Below are positions 53,768 through 63,166 of a stretch of DNA of 64,000 nt, piece by piece (the first letter of the stretch is position 1; every line of letters starts with the position of its first letter). The DNA comes from SpSt-539 sp964549445 (GTDB lineage: Bacteria; Planctomycetota; Phycisphaerae; UBA1845; UTPLA1), in NCBI GenBank assembly GCA_964549445.1, contig CAZJVS010000019.1, positions 1-64,000 on the forward strand, given 5' to 3'. Both the position numbers and the translations under genes were made by a program. The notes below the pieces were generated by a model. That model was not told where the DNA came from. It ran no database searches and saw only the letters and a list, made by a program, of their open reading frames with translations.

Positions 53768-54780
53768 CCGCGCGATCCGCCGTCGCCATTATCGCAGTCA
53801 CAATGATCGGGATGACATCCGCCGCGCAGGCCATGCCGCGCAACGTGAAGCTCGGCGAGCCACTGGCGCCAATAAAGCTCACGGACATCGATGGCAATCC
53901 CGTCGACACGAACACCTGGCGCGGTTCCCCCGGCGTCTGGTTGTTTGTTGCCGCCGACCAAACCAGTTCTGAAAAAGCCGCTCGCGATCTCCAGGCCGCG
54001 ATCGACGATCTCACCGGAGCCAACATTCGCGCCGTCGAGTTGACGAGCGATGCCGTGAAGATCGACTACTTCAAGGAGCTGCGCGCCCGCTTCAACATCC
54101 GCATCCCCTTCGCCATCGACCCCGGCCGCGAAGTCTACGGCCGCATCGGCGTCATCGTCCTCCCCACGACCCTCGTCATCGACAAGGATGGAAAACTCGC
54201 CGCCGTGATCTCCGGTTACGACCTCGCCTACGGTCGTACGATTCGCGCCCGTCTCGCACGCCTCGCCGGCAGGATCACAGCGGACGAAGAAACCCGCCTG
54301 CTCTCGACTTCGCAGCCCGCGCGGGACGAGAAACGCGATCGCGCCGAACGGCTCTGCCGCAGCGCCGAAATTATGCAGCGCCGCGGCCTGCGCGGCGAAG
54401 CCATCCAGGAATTGCAGAAGGCCATCGCCGCCGATCCTCAATTCAGCACGGCCTACCTCCAGCTCGCCCGCCTCAAAATGGCCGATGGCGACCTTGCCGA
54501 TGCCGAGAAGCTGGTCGACACCGTTCGACGCCAGGACGCGGCCAATCGCCAGGCCCAGCTCGAACTCGGAACCATTCGCTTTCTGGAAGGCAAGCTCGAC
54601 GACGCCGAGAAGCTGCTCAACGAAGCACTCGTCCTGAATCCCGACCCCGCCCGAACCCGATACTGGCTGGGCCGGGTATGCCTCGCCCGAAACCAGCCCG
54701 ATAAGGCCGCTGCGCATTTTCGCGCAGCCGTCGAACAGGCGATTCCTGATCTGGCCGTCACGCCGCAACCGAAGAAATAA
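53764..54780 (+). CDS. redoxin-like domain fused to TPR repeats
   Basis: A 338-aa exported protein: signal peptide, a thioredoxin-fold/redoxin-like domain (about 25-165; KLGEPLAPIKLTDIDGNPV, GVWLFVAADQTSS, LPTTLVIDKDGKL) and three TPR-type repeats (about 195-320). The active-site CxxC is missing; Ser/Thr replace the cysteines in the loop. So it is not a dithiol oxidoreductase; heme or protein binding through the TPRs is more likely. A second copy of the same domain layout follows the third 15-site cytochrome at 63167. Presumably an assembly or recruitment factor for the cytochromes. Confidence 0.75.
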   Translation: MTARSAVAIIAVTMIGMTSAAQAMPRNVKLGEPLAPIKLTDIDGNPVDTNTWRGSPGVWLFVAADQTSSEKAARDLQAAIDDLTGANIRAVELTSDAVKIDYFKELRARFNIRIPFAIDPGREVYGRIGVIVLPTTLVIDKDGKLAAVISGYDLAYGRTIRARLARLAGRITADEETRLLSTSQPARDEKRDRAERLCRSAEIMQRRGLRGEAIQELQKAIAADPQFSTAYLQLARLKMADGDLADAEKLVDTVRRQDAANRQAQLELGTIRFLEGKLDDAEKLLNEALVLNPDPARTRYWLGRVCLARNQPDKAAAHFRAAVEQAIPDLAVTPQPKK

Positions 54781-54888
54781 GCGGTGAACCGGTCAATAAT
54801 CAGGAGTCTCCTCGCCTTCCGGGACGAATGCCGCCCAAACCGATCGCAACCGGCGCTTGCGCCTATGGCGTGATCTGGAATTGACTGC

Positions 54889-56160
54889 ATGTCGACGCTC
54901 CGAAAATTCTCGCTGCCTGCCGTCGCGACGATCGCCGCCGCGGGCATTTTCGCATTCGGCGCGGGCTGCCCTGCCGCGAGCGTGCTGCCGCTGCCCGGAA
55001 TCGGCGGCGCCAGCGATTATGTCGGCGCCGATATCTGTCTCAATTGCCATCGAGAGGTACACGCCGCGTGGTCCACCTCGAAACACGCCCACGCGATGGA
55101 CGCGCTTACGGCCGCTCACCAGGAATCCAACCCGAGTTGCGTCGGCTGCCACACGACCGCCTACGGTGTCGGCGGATTCGTCAGCATGAACGCCACGCCA
55201 AAGTTCGCCGGCGTGCAATGCGAGAGCTGCCACGGCCCCGGCATGACCCACGTCGCATCCAGAAACCCAGCCGATATCAACCGCACGCCGCTGACGAATG
55301 TCTGCGGCTCGTGCCACACCGGCCCCGATCAGCCGCAATTCGAGGAGTGGACTGCCTCAGGACATTCACGTTCGCTCGCCGACGCCCGCAATACGCCAGG
55401 CGCCGTCGATGCCTGCCTCGCCTGTCATTCGCTCGACTATGCCCTGGGTGTCGCCGAGAACGAACAGCGCACGGCCGGAGGACTGCCGCCGTTGCCGCTG
55501 CCGGTCATCCTCAGCTCCGGCGGAAACGAAACGCTCGCCCACGATTCCGTCGGCTGCTCGTCGTGCCATGCACCGCATTCTTCGGCCCAGCCGGCCATGC
55601 TCCGGGACGATCGCTTCAAGACCTGCACCCCATGTCACACCGATCCGAGCCCCGCCATCGGCTTCGTGCCCCACGCCCCCAATTGGAACATCCTCACCGG
55701 AACGGGCGGCCAGTCGATCTCAAACCTCCCCGGCCAGTACACAACGCCACTCGTCGGAAGCCCGTCCGTCCACAGCACGGTAGAATCAATCGGCGGCTGC
55801 GGAAAATGCCACGGCCTGCGATCCGCCGCCGATCCGGCAACCGGAACGCCCAAGAGCACCGGTCATCGATTTGAGATCGCATTCGTCAATTGCACCCCCT
55901 GCCATACCCCGGATGGGGCAGAATCCTCTTTCGCCAGCGGAAAATCCGCCATCGAAGCGGAGATTGCGGTGCTCCGCCAGCGAATCGCATCCGCCCGCCA
56001 GAAGCCCAATCTTCTCGGGCCGGACATTCTCCGCATCAACGCGGCGGAGCTGAACCTCAACCTCATCGAACAGGACGGCAGTAGCGGCGCCCATAACATG
56101 CCGTACGCGCACCAGTTACTGAACGCCGCGGACATCCTCCTCGATTCCGTCATTCCCTGA
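54889..56160 (+). CDS. 9-heme cytochrome c lipoprotein (c554-like)
   Basis: A 423-aa protein with a lipobox-like FGAGC near Cys 23 and nine CXXCH motifs in a spacing resembling cytochrome c554/multiheme c families: DICLNCHRE, SCVGCHTTAYG, QCESCHGPG, NVCGSCHTG and so on. A C-terminal helical region follows the last heme (AELNLNLIEQDGSSGAHNM), which ends with the Asn/His segment seen in related cytochromes. It would carry electrons between the periplasmic and surface cytochromes. It is preceded by an 108-base spacer and is the last gene before the sigma-54 promoter of the decaheme pair. Confidence 0.85.
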   Translation: MSTLRKFSLPAVATIAAAGIFAFGAGCPAASVLPLPGIGGASDYVGADICLNCHREVHAAWSTSKHAHAMDALTAAHQESNPSCVGCHTTAYGVGGFVSMNATPKFAGVQCESCHGPGMTHVASRNPADINRTPLTNVCGSCHTGPDQPQFEEWTASGHSRSLADARNTPGAVDACLACHSLDYALGVAENEQRTAGGLPPLPLPVILSSGGNETLAHDSVGCSSCHAPHSSAQPAMLRDDRFKTCTPCHTDPSPAIGFVPHAPNWNILTGTGGQSISNLPGQYTTPLVGSPSVHSTVESIGGCGKCHGLRSAADPATGTPKSTGHRFEIAFVNCTPCHTPDGAESSFASGKSAIEAEIAVLRQRIASARQKPNLLGPDILRINAAELNLNLIEQDGSSGAHNMPYAHQLLNAADILLDSVIP

Positions 56161-56246
56161 GGCAATCCGTACCAAATTTGTCCCTGAATCCACGACGGCA
56201 GCACCACCCGCGAACCAATCGCTGATTTCTGCATTTGCACAATGGC

Positions 56247-56261
56247 TGGCATCCGGATTGC
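56247..56261 (+). promoter_or_regulatory. sigma-54 promoter of decaheme gene 1
   Basis: TGGCATCCGGATTGC: TGGCA and TTGC exact, T instead of C at the sixth position, ten bases between GG and GC. Predicted start near 56272, about 70 bases before ATG 56342, which has an AGAAGGAG ribosome site. Confidence 0.72.
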
Positions 56262-56341
56262 GAGGTACCCGCATACTCGTCGAGTGGGCGATTCCCCGCA
56301 TCCCCACGGTCGGCGACACAAGTCAGCAGAAGGAGTCCCAA

Positions 56342-58735
56342 ATGTTTGCTCACGGCGCAAAGGCAAGCTGGCCTCTCTGGATTCTCGTCGCAATCATTGC
56401 TCTTTTGATGATCACCGGCTGCGGTACCACGGTGCCCGGTCCGGAAGGCCCACAGGGACCCGCGGGGCCGGCAGGGCCGCAAGGCCCCACAGGTACAACC
56501 GGGCAGCAGGGTCCGACTGGATCACAAGGCCCGGCAGGACCGCAAGGCCCCGCAGGCGAGCCCGGCTTGGACGCCAGCAGTTCGCTCCCCGGGACCGTTA
56601 TCAACATCCTGAGCGTCAATAACGGCGGCGCCGTCAACGCCGGCCAGCCGTTCAACGTCCAATTCACGATCAAGACAAAGGCCGGTCAGAATATCTCCAC
56701 CACGGACCTCGCCCGATTCTCGATTTTCGTTTCCGGCAACTCCGGCCACTACCAGCGCGTCATCGCCCCCGAGCCGGCCAATCTCTCCGGCCTGCCTGCC
56801 CGCATCACGGTCGGCGCCAACAACGTGTACACCTATTCCTTCGCCAACCCATTCCCCTCAACTTATATCGCACCGCTCAATGACTCCGCCGCGTTCGGCG
56901 CCGCCGACGGCGAACTCACCGGCCAAGCGCTTCAGGCCGGAACTTACACGGTAGGCATCGAGGCGCGACGCGACATCACCGTGGATGGAGAACTCATGCG
57001 CGACGCCGGCGACGCATTCTTCAACTTCGGCTACCAGACTGGCGTCCTCACGCCGCGTCAGGTGGTCCTGGAATCGAACTGCGAAAAATGCCACACCGAC
57101 GTCATTGTGCACGGCGAAAATCGCTTCAGCGTCTCGGGTTGCGTCCTCTGCCATAACAGCGGCGCCGAAGACCGGATTACGAATCCGGCCACCACCCCCG
57201 GCGTCACGATCAACTTCGCCCACATGATTCACGCGATCCACCGCGGAAGGGAACTCCCCAACGTCGCCGCCACGGCCAACGGCGCCTCACCATTCCGCTA
57301 TCAGATTTCTGCCTTCGGCGGCGCCATGGCTGACTTCTCCGACGTCGCCTTCCCATACATGCCCGGCGGCACGGGCTTTAATCAGCAGACACGGAACTGC
57401 GGCGTCTGCCACGACGGAGCGGCGCAGGGTTCCAACTACTACACCGTCATCAACCGCTCGGTTTGCTCGTCGTGTCACGACGACTTCGACTGGGCAACCG
57501 GCACGGTGCTGGATACAACTAACTCGACGGTTGCGGGTGGCCTGCTCGATAAGTCGCAGCTCGGAAACCTCGCCTATCGCGTTTCGCCTCTCGGTGCGTC
57601 ACCGCACAATTTCGATAACACCGCCTGCAGTCTCTGCCACGGCCCCGGTCTCGGATTCGCCGTCCAGTCCGTCCACCTGCCGCCGCTCTCCAATCCGGCA
57701 TTAACCGAGGGAATTAAGGTTGTGTTCGCGACAACCCAGCCGGGCGAGCAGCCCGTGAAGGGTGCCACGGGCGGCGGCGGGACATACTTCCAGCCGGGCG
57801 ATCGCCCGATCGTCACCTTCAATATCCTCAACGAATTCAACACTCCAATGAACTCCTCGACGATTTCGTCCGTCAGAGTCGTGCTGTCGGGTCCGACCGA
57901 GTCCAACAACTATCAGAAGATCGTGCCCCCAGGCAGCAGCACGACTCGAACAATCACGTTGCCGGCCAACACGACCGGACCGTGGACCTATTCGTTCGGC
58001 GTCGCCGATGCGATTCCAACGACGTTCCCGGCACAGGCGGACGACAGTGAGGAATTCAACTACGCAGGTGGCTGGGGCGATCTAAAGGGTCTGCCGCTCA
58101 CGAACGGCACGTACACCGTCTGCGTCTACGCGTACCGCCAGTTCACCGTGCCGCCGACGACGCAGCCAAGCTATCGCGAAACGTCCGCGCCCGCCCTGTA
58201 CAACATCCGCTTCGGCAGCGCCGGTGCCACGGTCGCGTACACCGACATCGTCACCGATGCCAAGTGCAATGCCTGCCACGGTGATCTGCGATTCCATGGC
58301 AACGGCCGCAAGGGCGTACAAGAGTGCATCCTCTGTCATACCGCCGGTGCCGAGGGCGGCGACGATCCGGTGCTGCGGACAGTCGATTTCAAGGTGATGA
58401 TCCACAAGATTCACGCCGCTCGAACGCTGGACGAAATTCAGAATGGCACACCCAGCGACTTCGAAACCGCTGAGCTGCCCAGCATGACCCGCGGCGCGGC
58501 CGAGTGCACGGCCTGCCACGCAACGGACGTATGGAAGGCGCCGCTCGAGCACGGCGACGTTCGAATCTGGAAAGTCGCTTGCACGTCGTGTCACGACAGC
58601 CCGGCGACCGGAGCCCATGTGGATCTCATGACGCTCAACTACGGGTCGCCGAGCGGTTGGGTGGAAAGCTGCGCCACGTGCCACAGCGCAGATGCGGACT
58701 TCTCAGTGGCAAAGTCGCACGGCTACGCCGACTAG
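56342..58735 (+). CDS. OmcA/MtrC-family decaheme lipoprotein with collagen-like stalk
   Basis: A 797-aa outer-surface cytochrome candidate. Lipobox ITGC at about residue 23. A collagen-like segment of about 14 Gly-X-Y triplets (GPEGPQGPAGPAG and so on) lies directly after the lipidated Cys. Then a beta-rich domain with hemes split into two groups: five CXXCH near 225-420 (CEKCH, CVLCH, CGVCH, CSSCH, CSLCH) and five near 640-790 (CNACH, CILCH, CTACH, CTSCH, CATCH), ten in total, separated by beta domains as in MtrC/OmcA/MtrF. It should reduce external metals or other cells. The stalk would hold the cytochrome away from the membrane, possibly as a trimer. An 11-bp-stem terminator follows. Confidence 0.9.
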   Translation: MFAHGAKASWPLWILVAIIALLMITGCGTTVPGPEGPQGPAGPAGPQGPTGTTGQQGPTGSQGPAGPQGPAGEPGLDASSSLPGTVINILSVNNGGAVNAGQPFNVQFTIKTKAGQNISTTDLARFSIFVSGNSGHYQRVIAPEPANLSGLPARITVGANNVYTYSFANPFPSTYIAPLNDSAAFGAADGELTGQALQAGTYTVGIEARRDITVDGELMRDAGDAFFNFGYQTGVLTPRQVVLESNCEKCHTDVIVHGENRFSVSGCVLCHNSGAEDRITNPATTPGVTINFAHMIHAIHRGRELPNVAATANGASPFRYQISAFGGAMADFSDVAFPYMPGGTGFNQQTRNCGVCHDGAAQGSNYYTVINRSVCSSCHDDFDWATGTVLDTTNSTVAGGLLDKSQLGNLAYRVSPLGASPHNFDNTACSLCHGPGLGFAVQSVHLPPLSNPALTEGIKVVFATTQPGEQPVKGATGGGGTYFQPGDRPIVTFNILNEFNTPMNSSTISSVRVVLSGPTESNNYQKIVPPGSSTTRTITLPANTTGPWTYSFGVADAIPTTFPAQADDSEEFNYAGGWGDLKGLPLTNGTYTVCVYAYRQFTVPPTTQPSYRETSAPALYNIRFGSAGATVAYTDIVTDAKCNACHGDLRFHGNGRKGVQECILCHTAGAEGGDDPVLRTVDFKVMIHKIHAARTLDEIQNGTPSDFETAELPSMTRGAAECTACHATDVWKAPLEHGDVRIWKVACTSCHDSPATGAHVDLMTLNYGSPSGWVESCATCHSADADFSVAKSHGYAD

Positions 58736-58762
58736 TCGGACGAACGATTCTCCTCACTTTGA

Positions 58763-58804
58763 CTCGGCGACCCTGCATCGTCTCGGGGTCGCCGAGCCCT
58801 TTTT
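58763..58804 (+). terminator. rho-independent terminator after decaheme gene 1
   Basis: CTCGGCGACCC (58763-58773) pairs perfectly with GGGTCGCCGAG (58786-58796), and CCCTTTTT follows. It separates decaheme gene 1 from gene 2 and its own sigma-54 promoter. Confidence 0.85.
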
Positions 58805-59026
58805 GGCCAACCGATTCCAGCCGCCGATCACGGACGAAATTCGTACGAGTCGGAAGAAACAATTTTCCAATTATCGGGCGATGTACGTCGCACCTCGCTG
58901 GGGAATAATCCCAAATCGGATCGAGCGCCCGTCCGAATACCGCACTCTTTTGATATGAATAGCCCGTTCGCAGCCCATTCCACTGTTGTTTCGCGGATTC
59001 TCGCATTTTCCACATCGATTCGTCGA

Positions 59027-59041
59027 TGGCACCGATGTTGC
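59027..59041 (+). promoter_or_regulatory. sigma-54 promoter of decaheme gene 2
   Basis: TGGCACCGATGTTGC: perfect TGGCAC and TTGC, followed by A, ten bases between GG and GC. Predicted start near 59053; ATG 59121 with AAAGGAG lies 68 bases further. Same arrangement as gene 1. Confidence 0.8.
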
Positions 59042-59120
59042 AGGTTACGATATCGACTTCCATCTGGAACTCGTCCTCGCCGGTTCCGGTGCTCAGGAAC
59101 GACAGCAAAGGAGTCGCGGA

Positions 59121-61562
59121 ATGTTCGTTGCTCAGGACGCCAAGTTGAGCTGGCACCCATGGATTCTGGTCGCAATCACCATCGCTCTGATGATCTCCGG
59201 CTGCGGCACCACGGTTCCGGGTCCGGAAGGCCCTCAGGGACCGGCAGGACCAGCAGGCCCCCAGGGTCCAGCGGGACCGCAAGGTCCGGAGGGATCACAA
59301 GGCCCTGCGGGACCACAAGGTCCAGCAGGTGAACCGGGCCTCGACGCCGGCAGCCTGCTTCCTGGAACCGTGATCAACATCCTCAGCGTGAACAACGGCG
59401 GTGCCGTTACCGCCGGACAGCCCATCAGCGTTCAATTCACGATTAAGACGAAGGCCGGCTTGCCGATCGCCACGAGCGACCTCGCCCGCTTTTCAATCTA
59501 TGTCTCCGGCATCACCGGTCACTACCAGCGCGTCATCGCCGCAGAGCCGGCCAATATCTCCGGCCTCGCCGCCCGCATCACGACCGGCGCCAACAATGTT
59601 TACACGTACACCTTCGCGAACCCATTCCCGGCGAACTACATCGCACCGCTCAACGACTCTGCCGCGTTCGGCCCGGCCGACGGCGAACTGACCGGCCAGC
59701 CGCTTCAACCGGGAACCTACACGGTCGGCATCGAAGCCCGACGCGACCTGACCATCGACGGCGAGGTCCTCCGCGACGCCGGCGACGCCTACTTCAACTT
59801 TACCTATGGCGGCGGTGCGCTCGTCCCACGACAGGTCGTCATCGAATCGAACTGCGAAAAATGCCACACCGAAGTCGTCGTGCACGGCGAGAATCGCTTT
59901 AGTGTCGCCGGCTGCGTCCTCTGCCACAACAGTGGGGCCGAAGACCGCATCACCAACCCCGCAACGACTCCCGGGGTTACGATCAACTTCGGACACATGA
60001 TCCACGCCATCCACCGCGGCAAGGAGCTTCCGACCGTCGCCGCGACCGCGAATAGCGCCTCCCCGTTCCGCTATCAGATTGCAGCATTCGGCGGCACCCC
60101 AGCCGATTTCTCCGACGTCACTTTCCCATACATGCCCGGCGGGACCGGTTTCAACGAACAGACCCGCAACTGCGGTGTCTGCCACGACGGCGCCTCCCAG
60201 GGCTCGAACTATTACACCGTGGTCAATCGCTCAATCTGCTCCTCCTGTCACAACGACTTCAATTGGACGACCGGAACAATCCTCGATTCCGCCAATGCTC
60301 AGGTCACCGGCGGACTGCTGACGACCGCCCAGCTCAGCGACCCGTCGTTCCGCGTCTCACCGCTCGGCGCGTCGCCGCACAACTTCGCAGATGCCGCCTG
60401 CACTCTTTGCCACGGACCGGGCCTGCCCTACGACGTCCGGGACGTGCACAAACCTGTGCTGTCGAACACAAGTCTTACCAATGGAATCAAGGTCGTCATC
60501 AATTCCGTCAGCGGCGCGACCGGCGGCGGCGGAACCTTCTTCCAGGCCGGTGACCGACCGGCGGTCAATTTCAACATCTTGGATCGGAACAATTTCCCGA
60601 TCGACCTGGCCAATGTGGCATCGTTGAACCTGATCATCGCCGGACCGAACGAGACGTCGAATTACCAAAAGATCATCCCCGGCGGCAACAGTTCGACTCT
60701 CTCCGTCAAGGGCGCTGGCGGCGTGCCGACAACCGGCGTCGGTCCCTGGACCTATACGGTCCCCGTCGCCAATGCGTTCCCAACCACCTACCCGGCCCAG
60801 TTGAATGACTCGCCCGCGTTCACCTACGCCGACGGCTGGGGCGAAATGACCGGCCTTCCGCTCGATAACGGCTCGTACACGCTCTCGATGTATGCCTATC
60901 GCAACGTAACCGCACCGGCGACCACTCAGCCCGTTTATCGCGAAACGTCCGAGCCTGCGATCGCCAACATTCGCTTCGGCAGCGCCGGAGCCGCCGTCGA
61001 CTACGTCGACATCGTCTCCGACAGCAAGTGCAACGCCTGCCACGGCGACCTGCGCTTCCACGGCAACGGACGCCAGAACTACCGTGAATGCATCCTTTGC
61101 CATACTGCGGGCGCCGAAGACAAGCCCACGGTCGCCGCCGGTCAGACGCAGGATCCGGCCAATGACACGATCGACTTCAAGGTCATGATTCACAAAATCC
61201 ACGCGGCGCGTGAGCTGGATGTCGTCCAGTCCGGAGGCCGCTACGACCTCGTCGGATTCGGCAACAACGTCACCGATTTCTCGACCGCTCTGCTCCCGAG
61301 CATGAAGCCCGAGGGTCCGCGCAATTGCAAGGCCTGCCACGCTGACGCCAACAACGCGTGGAAGGATCCGATCGCGAATCCAAACGTCCGGATCTGGAAG
61401 GTCGCCTGCACGGCCTGCCACGACAGTGCCGCCGCCGGCGCCCACATTGACTTGATGACGCTCAACGCCGGTGCCCCGAGCGGCTGGGTCGAAAGCTGCG
61501 CGGTTTGTCACGGCGAAGAAGCCGATTTCTCGATCGCAAAATCGCACGGACTGAGCGAGTGA
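59121..61562 (+). CDS. OmcA/MtrC-family decaheme lipoprotein with collagen-like stalk, paralogue 2
   Basis: An 813-aa tandem paralogue of the gene at 56342. Lipobox ISGC, then about 13 Gly-X-Y triplets, one fewer than gene 1. Same heme order, 5+5: CEKCH, CVLCH, CGVCH, CSSCH, CTLCH, then CNACH, CILCH, CKACH, CTACH, CAVCH. Much of the protein is near-identical in pattern (MIHAIHRGKELP, MPGGTGFNEQTRNCGVCHDG), with extra residues in the second half (KPTVAAGQTQDPAND). Each copy has its own promoter and, for copy 1, its own terminator, so they can be expressed separately. Confidence 0.9.
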   Translation: MFVAQDAKLSWHPWILVAITIALMISGCGTTVPGPEGPQGPAGPAGPQGPAGPQGPEGSQGPAGPQGPAGEPGLDAGSLLPGTVINILSVNNGGAVTAGQPISVQFTIKTKAGLPIATSDLARFSIYVSGITGHYQRVIAAEPANISGLAARITTGANNVYTYTFANPFPANYIAPLNDSAAFGPADGELTGQPLQPGTYTVGIEARRDLTIDGEVLRDAGDAYFNFTYGGGALVPRQVVIESNCEKCHTEVVVHGENRFSVAGCVLCHNSGAEDRITNPATTPGVTINFGHMIHAIHRGKELPTVAATANSASPFRYQIAAFGGTPADFSDVTFPYMPGGTGFNEQTRNCGVCHDGASQGSNYYTVVNRSICSSCHNDFNWTTGTILDSANAQVTGGLLTTAQLSDPSFRVSPLGASPHNFADAACTLCHGPGLPYDVRDVHKPVLSNTSLTNGIKVVINSVSGATGGGGTFFQAGDRPAVNFNILDRNNFPIDLANVASLNLIIAGPNETSNYQKIIPGGNSSTLSVKGAGGVPTTGVGPWTYTVPVANAFPTTYPAQLNDSPAFTYADGWGEMTGLPLDNGSYTLSMYAYRNVTAPATTQPVYRETSEPAIANIRFGSAGAAVDYVDIVSDSKCNACHGDLRFHGNGRQNYRECILCHTAGAEDKPTVAAGQTQDPANDTIDFKVMIHKIHAARELDVVQSGGRYDLVGFGNNVTDFSTALLPSMKPEGPRNCKACHADANNAWKDPIANPNVRIWKVACTACHDSAAAGAHIDLMTLNAGAPSGWVESCAVCHGEEADFSIAKSHGLSE

Positions 61563-61581
61563 TCGAGATTTCGTAGCCGGT

Positions 61582-61620
61582 CGCGCCAGCGGCTCGGACT
61601 GCACCCAAACCGCTGGCGCG
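61582..61620 (+). terminator. possible terminator hairpin after decaheme gene 2
   Basis: CGCGCCAGCGG (61582-61592) pairs perfectly with CCGCTGGCGCG (61610-61620) over a 17-base loop. There is no T tract, so termination is not certain; the structure may instead be a pause or stability hairpin between the decaheme and 15-site cytochrome genes. Confidence 0.5.
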
Positions 61621-61736
61621 TCGCGAAGGATGTGCCCATCGATGCGAATGTCGCAGCGGCCCACGCCGCCGCCGACCCGAGCCATCGGCGCGACAAGCCG
61701 TAGCGCGCCGAATGAAATCAACTGCCGAGGGATCGC

Positions 61737-63158
61737 TTGAAGACGGCCTCTCGCACGCCGCACAACTCCACCACCGGCCGCTCTGCCGCTCGCTGGTTCG
61801 GTCCGATGTTCTTGGCTGCCCTTCCCGCAATCGCCGTCGCCTCACCCGGTCAATCCTCAACAAGTGCACCCGCGGGCCCGGCCCGACCGACCGTCTCCAC
61901 ACCGACCTGCACCAATGGCGGATGCCACACTTCAATCGTCGAACGCCCCATCGTTCACGGACCGGTCTCGCAGCGTAAGTGCCAATCGTGCCACGCTGAG
62001 CAAGACGCCCGTGCGCACACCTTCCGCAGCGTCATGCCGCGCGAAAAGATGTGCGTCACTTGCCACGTCCTCCCCGTCCGAGACGTGATGCACGCCCCCG
62101 TCGCTGTTGGCGACTGCACCGGTTGCCACGATCCGCACGGCTCCAGTCATCGCATGTTGCTGCGGGCCGACCCGGCGACCGACCTCTGCCTCATCTGTCA
62201 CAGCGCGGACGACTTTCGCAGCAAAAAGCACGTGCATGGGCCGGTTTCGGCGGGCGCCTGCGTCCTCTGCCACGACGCACACTCGTCTTGGAATCCCGGG
62301 CTGCTCAAACGACCCGCCCGTGAGCTTTGCATCTCCTGCCACGGCGAAGTGCTCGAAGCCCTGCATGACCGTCGCCACGGCCACCCGGCCGTGACCGATG
62401 GCGCCTGCACCGACTGCCACGACCCCCACGCCTCCGATCATCGCGGCCAACTCAAGGCCGGCGGAGCCCAATTGTGCAACGAATGCCACGAGCCGATTCG
62501 CTACGTGATTCAGACGGCGAACTTTGTCCACGCTCCGGCCGCCGGCGACGACGCCTGCGTCGGCTGTCACGTCGGCCACGCCTCGGACTTGCCGAAACTC
62601 CAGCGCGGTCCCCAACCGGACGTTTGCCTCGAATGCCACAACACCACGCTGACTGACGCCAGTGGCAACACCATCGCCGACATGGCCGCATTACTTCGGG
62701 ACAACCCGGACCATCACGGTCCGATCCGCGATGGCAACTGCACCGCCTGCCACGATCCGCACGCATCAGCCAATTTTCGACTCCTCACCACCGCCTACCC
62801 GCCGGATTTCTACGCCCCATTCGATGTCGAACGCTACAAGCTGTGTTTTTCATGCCACCGCCCGGAGATGGCGACCAGCCCCGACGGAATCGGATTCACC
62901 GGCTTCCGCGACGGCTCGAAGAACCTTCACGCCCTCCACGTCAACCAGGAAAAGGGCCGGACCTGCCGCGCATGCCACGAAGTCCACGCGTCGAAACGCC
63001 CGTTCCACATCCGCGAATCCGTCCCATTTGGAAAGGACAACTGGCAGCTCGAGATCAACTTCACGAAGACAGCCACGGGCGGCTCGTGCGCACCGGGATG
63101 CCACAAGCCGCAGGAATACAACCGCGAATCCGGCTCGGTCGCCGCCCCGGGAAAGTGA
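61737..63158 (+). CDS. 15-site multiheme cytochrome c, third paralogue
   Basis: A 473-aa secreted protein from TTG 61737, preceded by GAGGG. Signal peptide with MFLAALPAIAVASP near residue 24-37. Fifteen heme sites: CX4CH (CTNGGCH), thirteen CXXCH and a final CX3CH (CAPGCH). The C-terminal block (CFSCHRP, GFTGFRDGSKNLH, TCRACHEVH, GGSCAPGCHKPQEYN) matches the copies at 50926 and 52373. Like the copy at 52373 it is followed directly by a redoxin-TPR gene, so the pair was duplicated as a unit. Confidence 0.87.
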   Translation: MKTASRTPHNSTTGRSAARWFGPMFLAALPAIAVASPGQSSTSAPAGPARPTVSTPTCTNGGCHTSIVERPIVHGPVSQRKCQSCHAEQDARAHTFRSVMPREKMCVTCHVLPVRDVMHAPVAVGDCTGCHDPHGSSHRMLLRADPATDLCLICHSADDFRSKKHVHGPVSAGACVLCHDAHSSWNPGLLKRPARELCISCHGEVLEALHDRRHGHPAVTDGACTDCHDPHASDHRGQLKAGGAQLCNECHEPIRYVIQTANFVHAPAAGDDACVGCHVGHASDLPKLQRGPQPDVCLECHNTTLTDASGNTIADMAALLRDNPDHHGPIRDGNCTACHDPHASANFRLLTTAYPPDFYAPFDVERYKLCFSCHRPEMATSPDGIGFTGFRDGSKNLHALHVNQEKGRTCRACHEVHASKRPFHIRESVPFGKDNWQLEINFTKTATGGSCAPGCHKPQEYNRESGSVAAPGK

Positions 63159-63166
63159 GGCGCCGC

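Noticed and set aside
56440..56570. short tandem repeats resembling a CRISPR-like array
   Set aside because: They are Gly-Pro-X codon repeats inside the collagen-like segment of the decaheme gene, in frame and without unique spacers.
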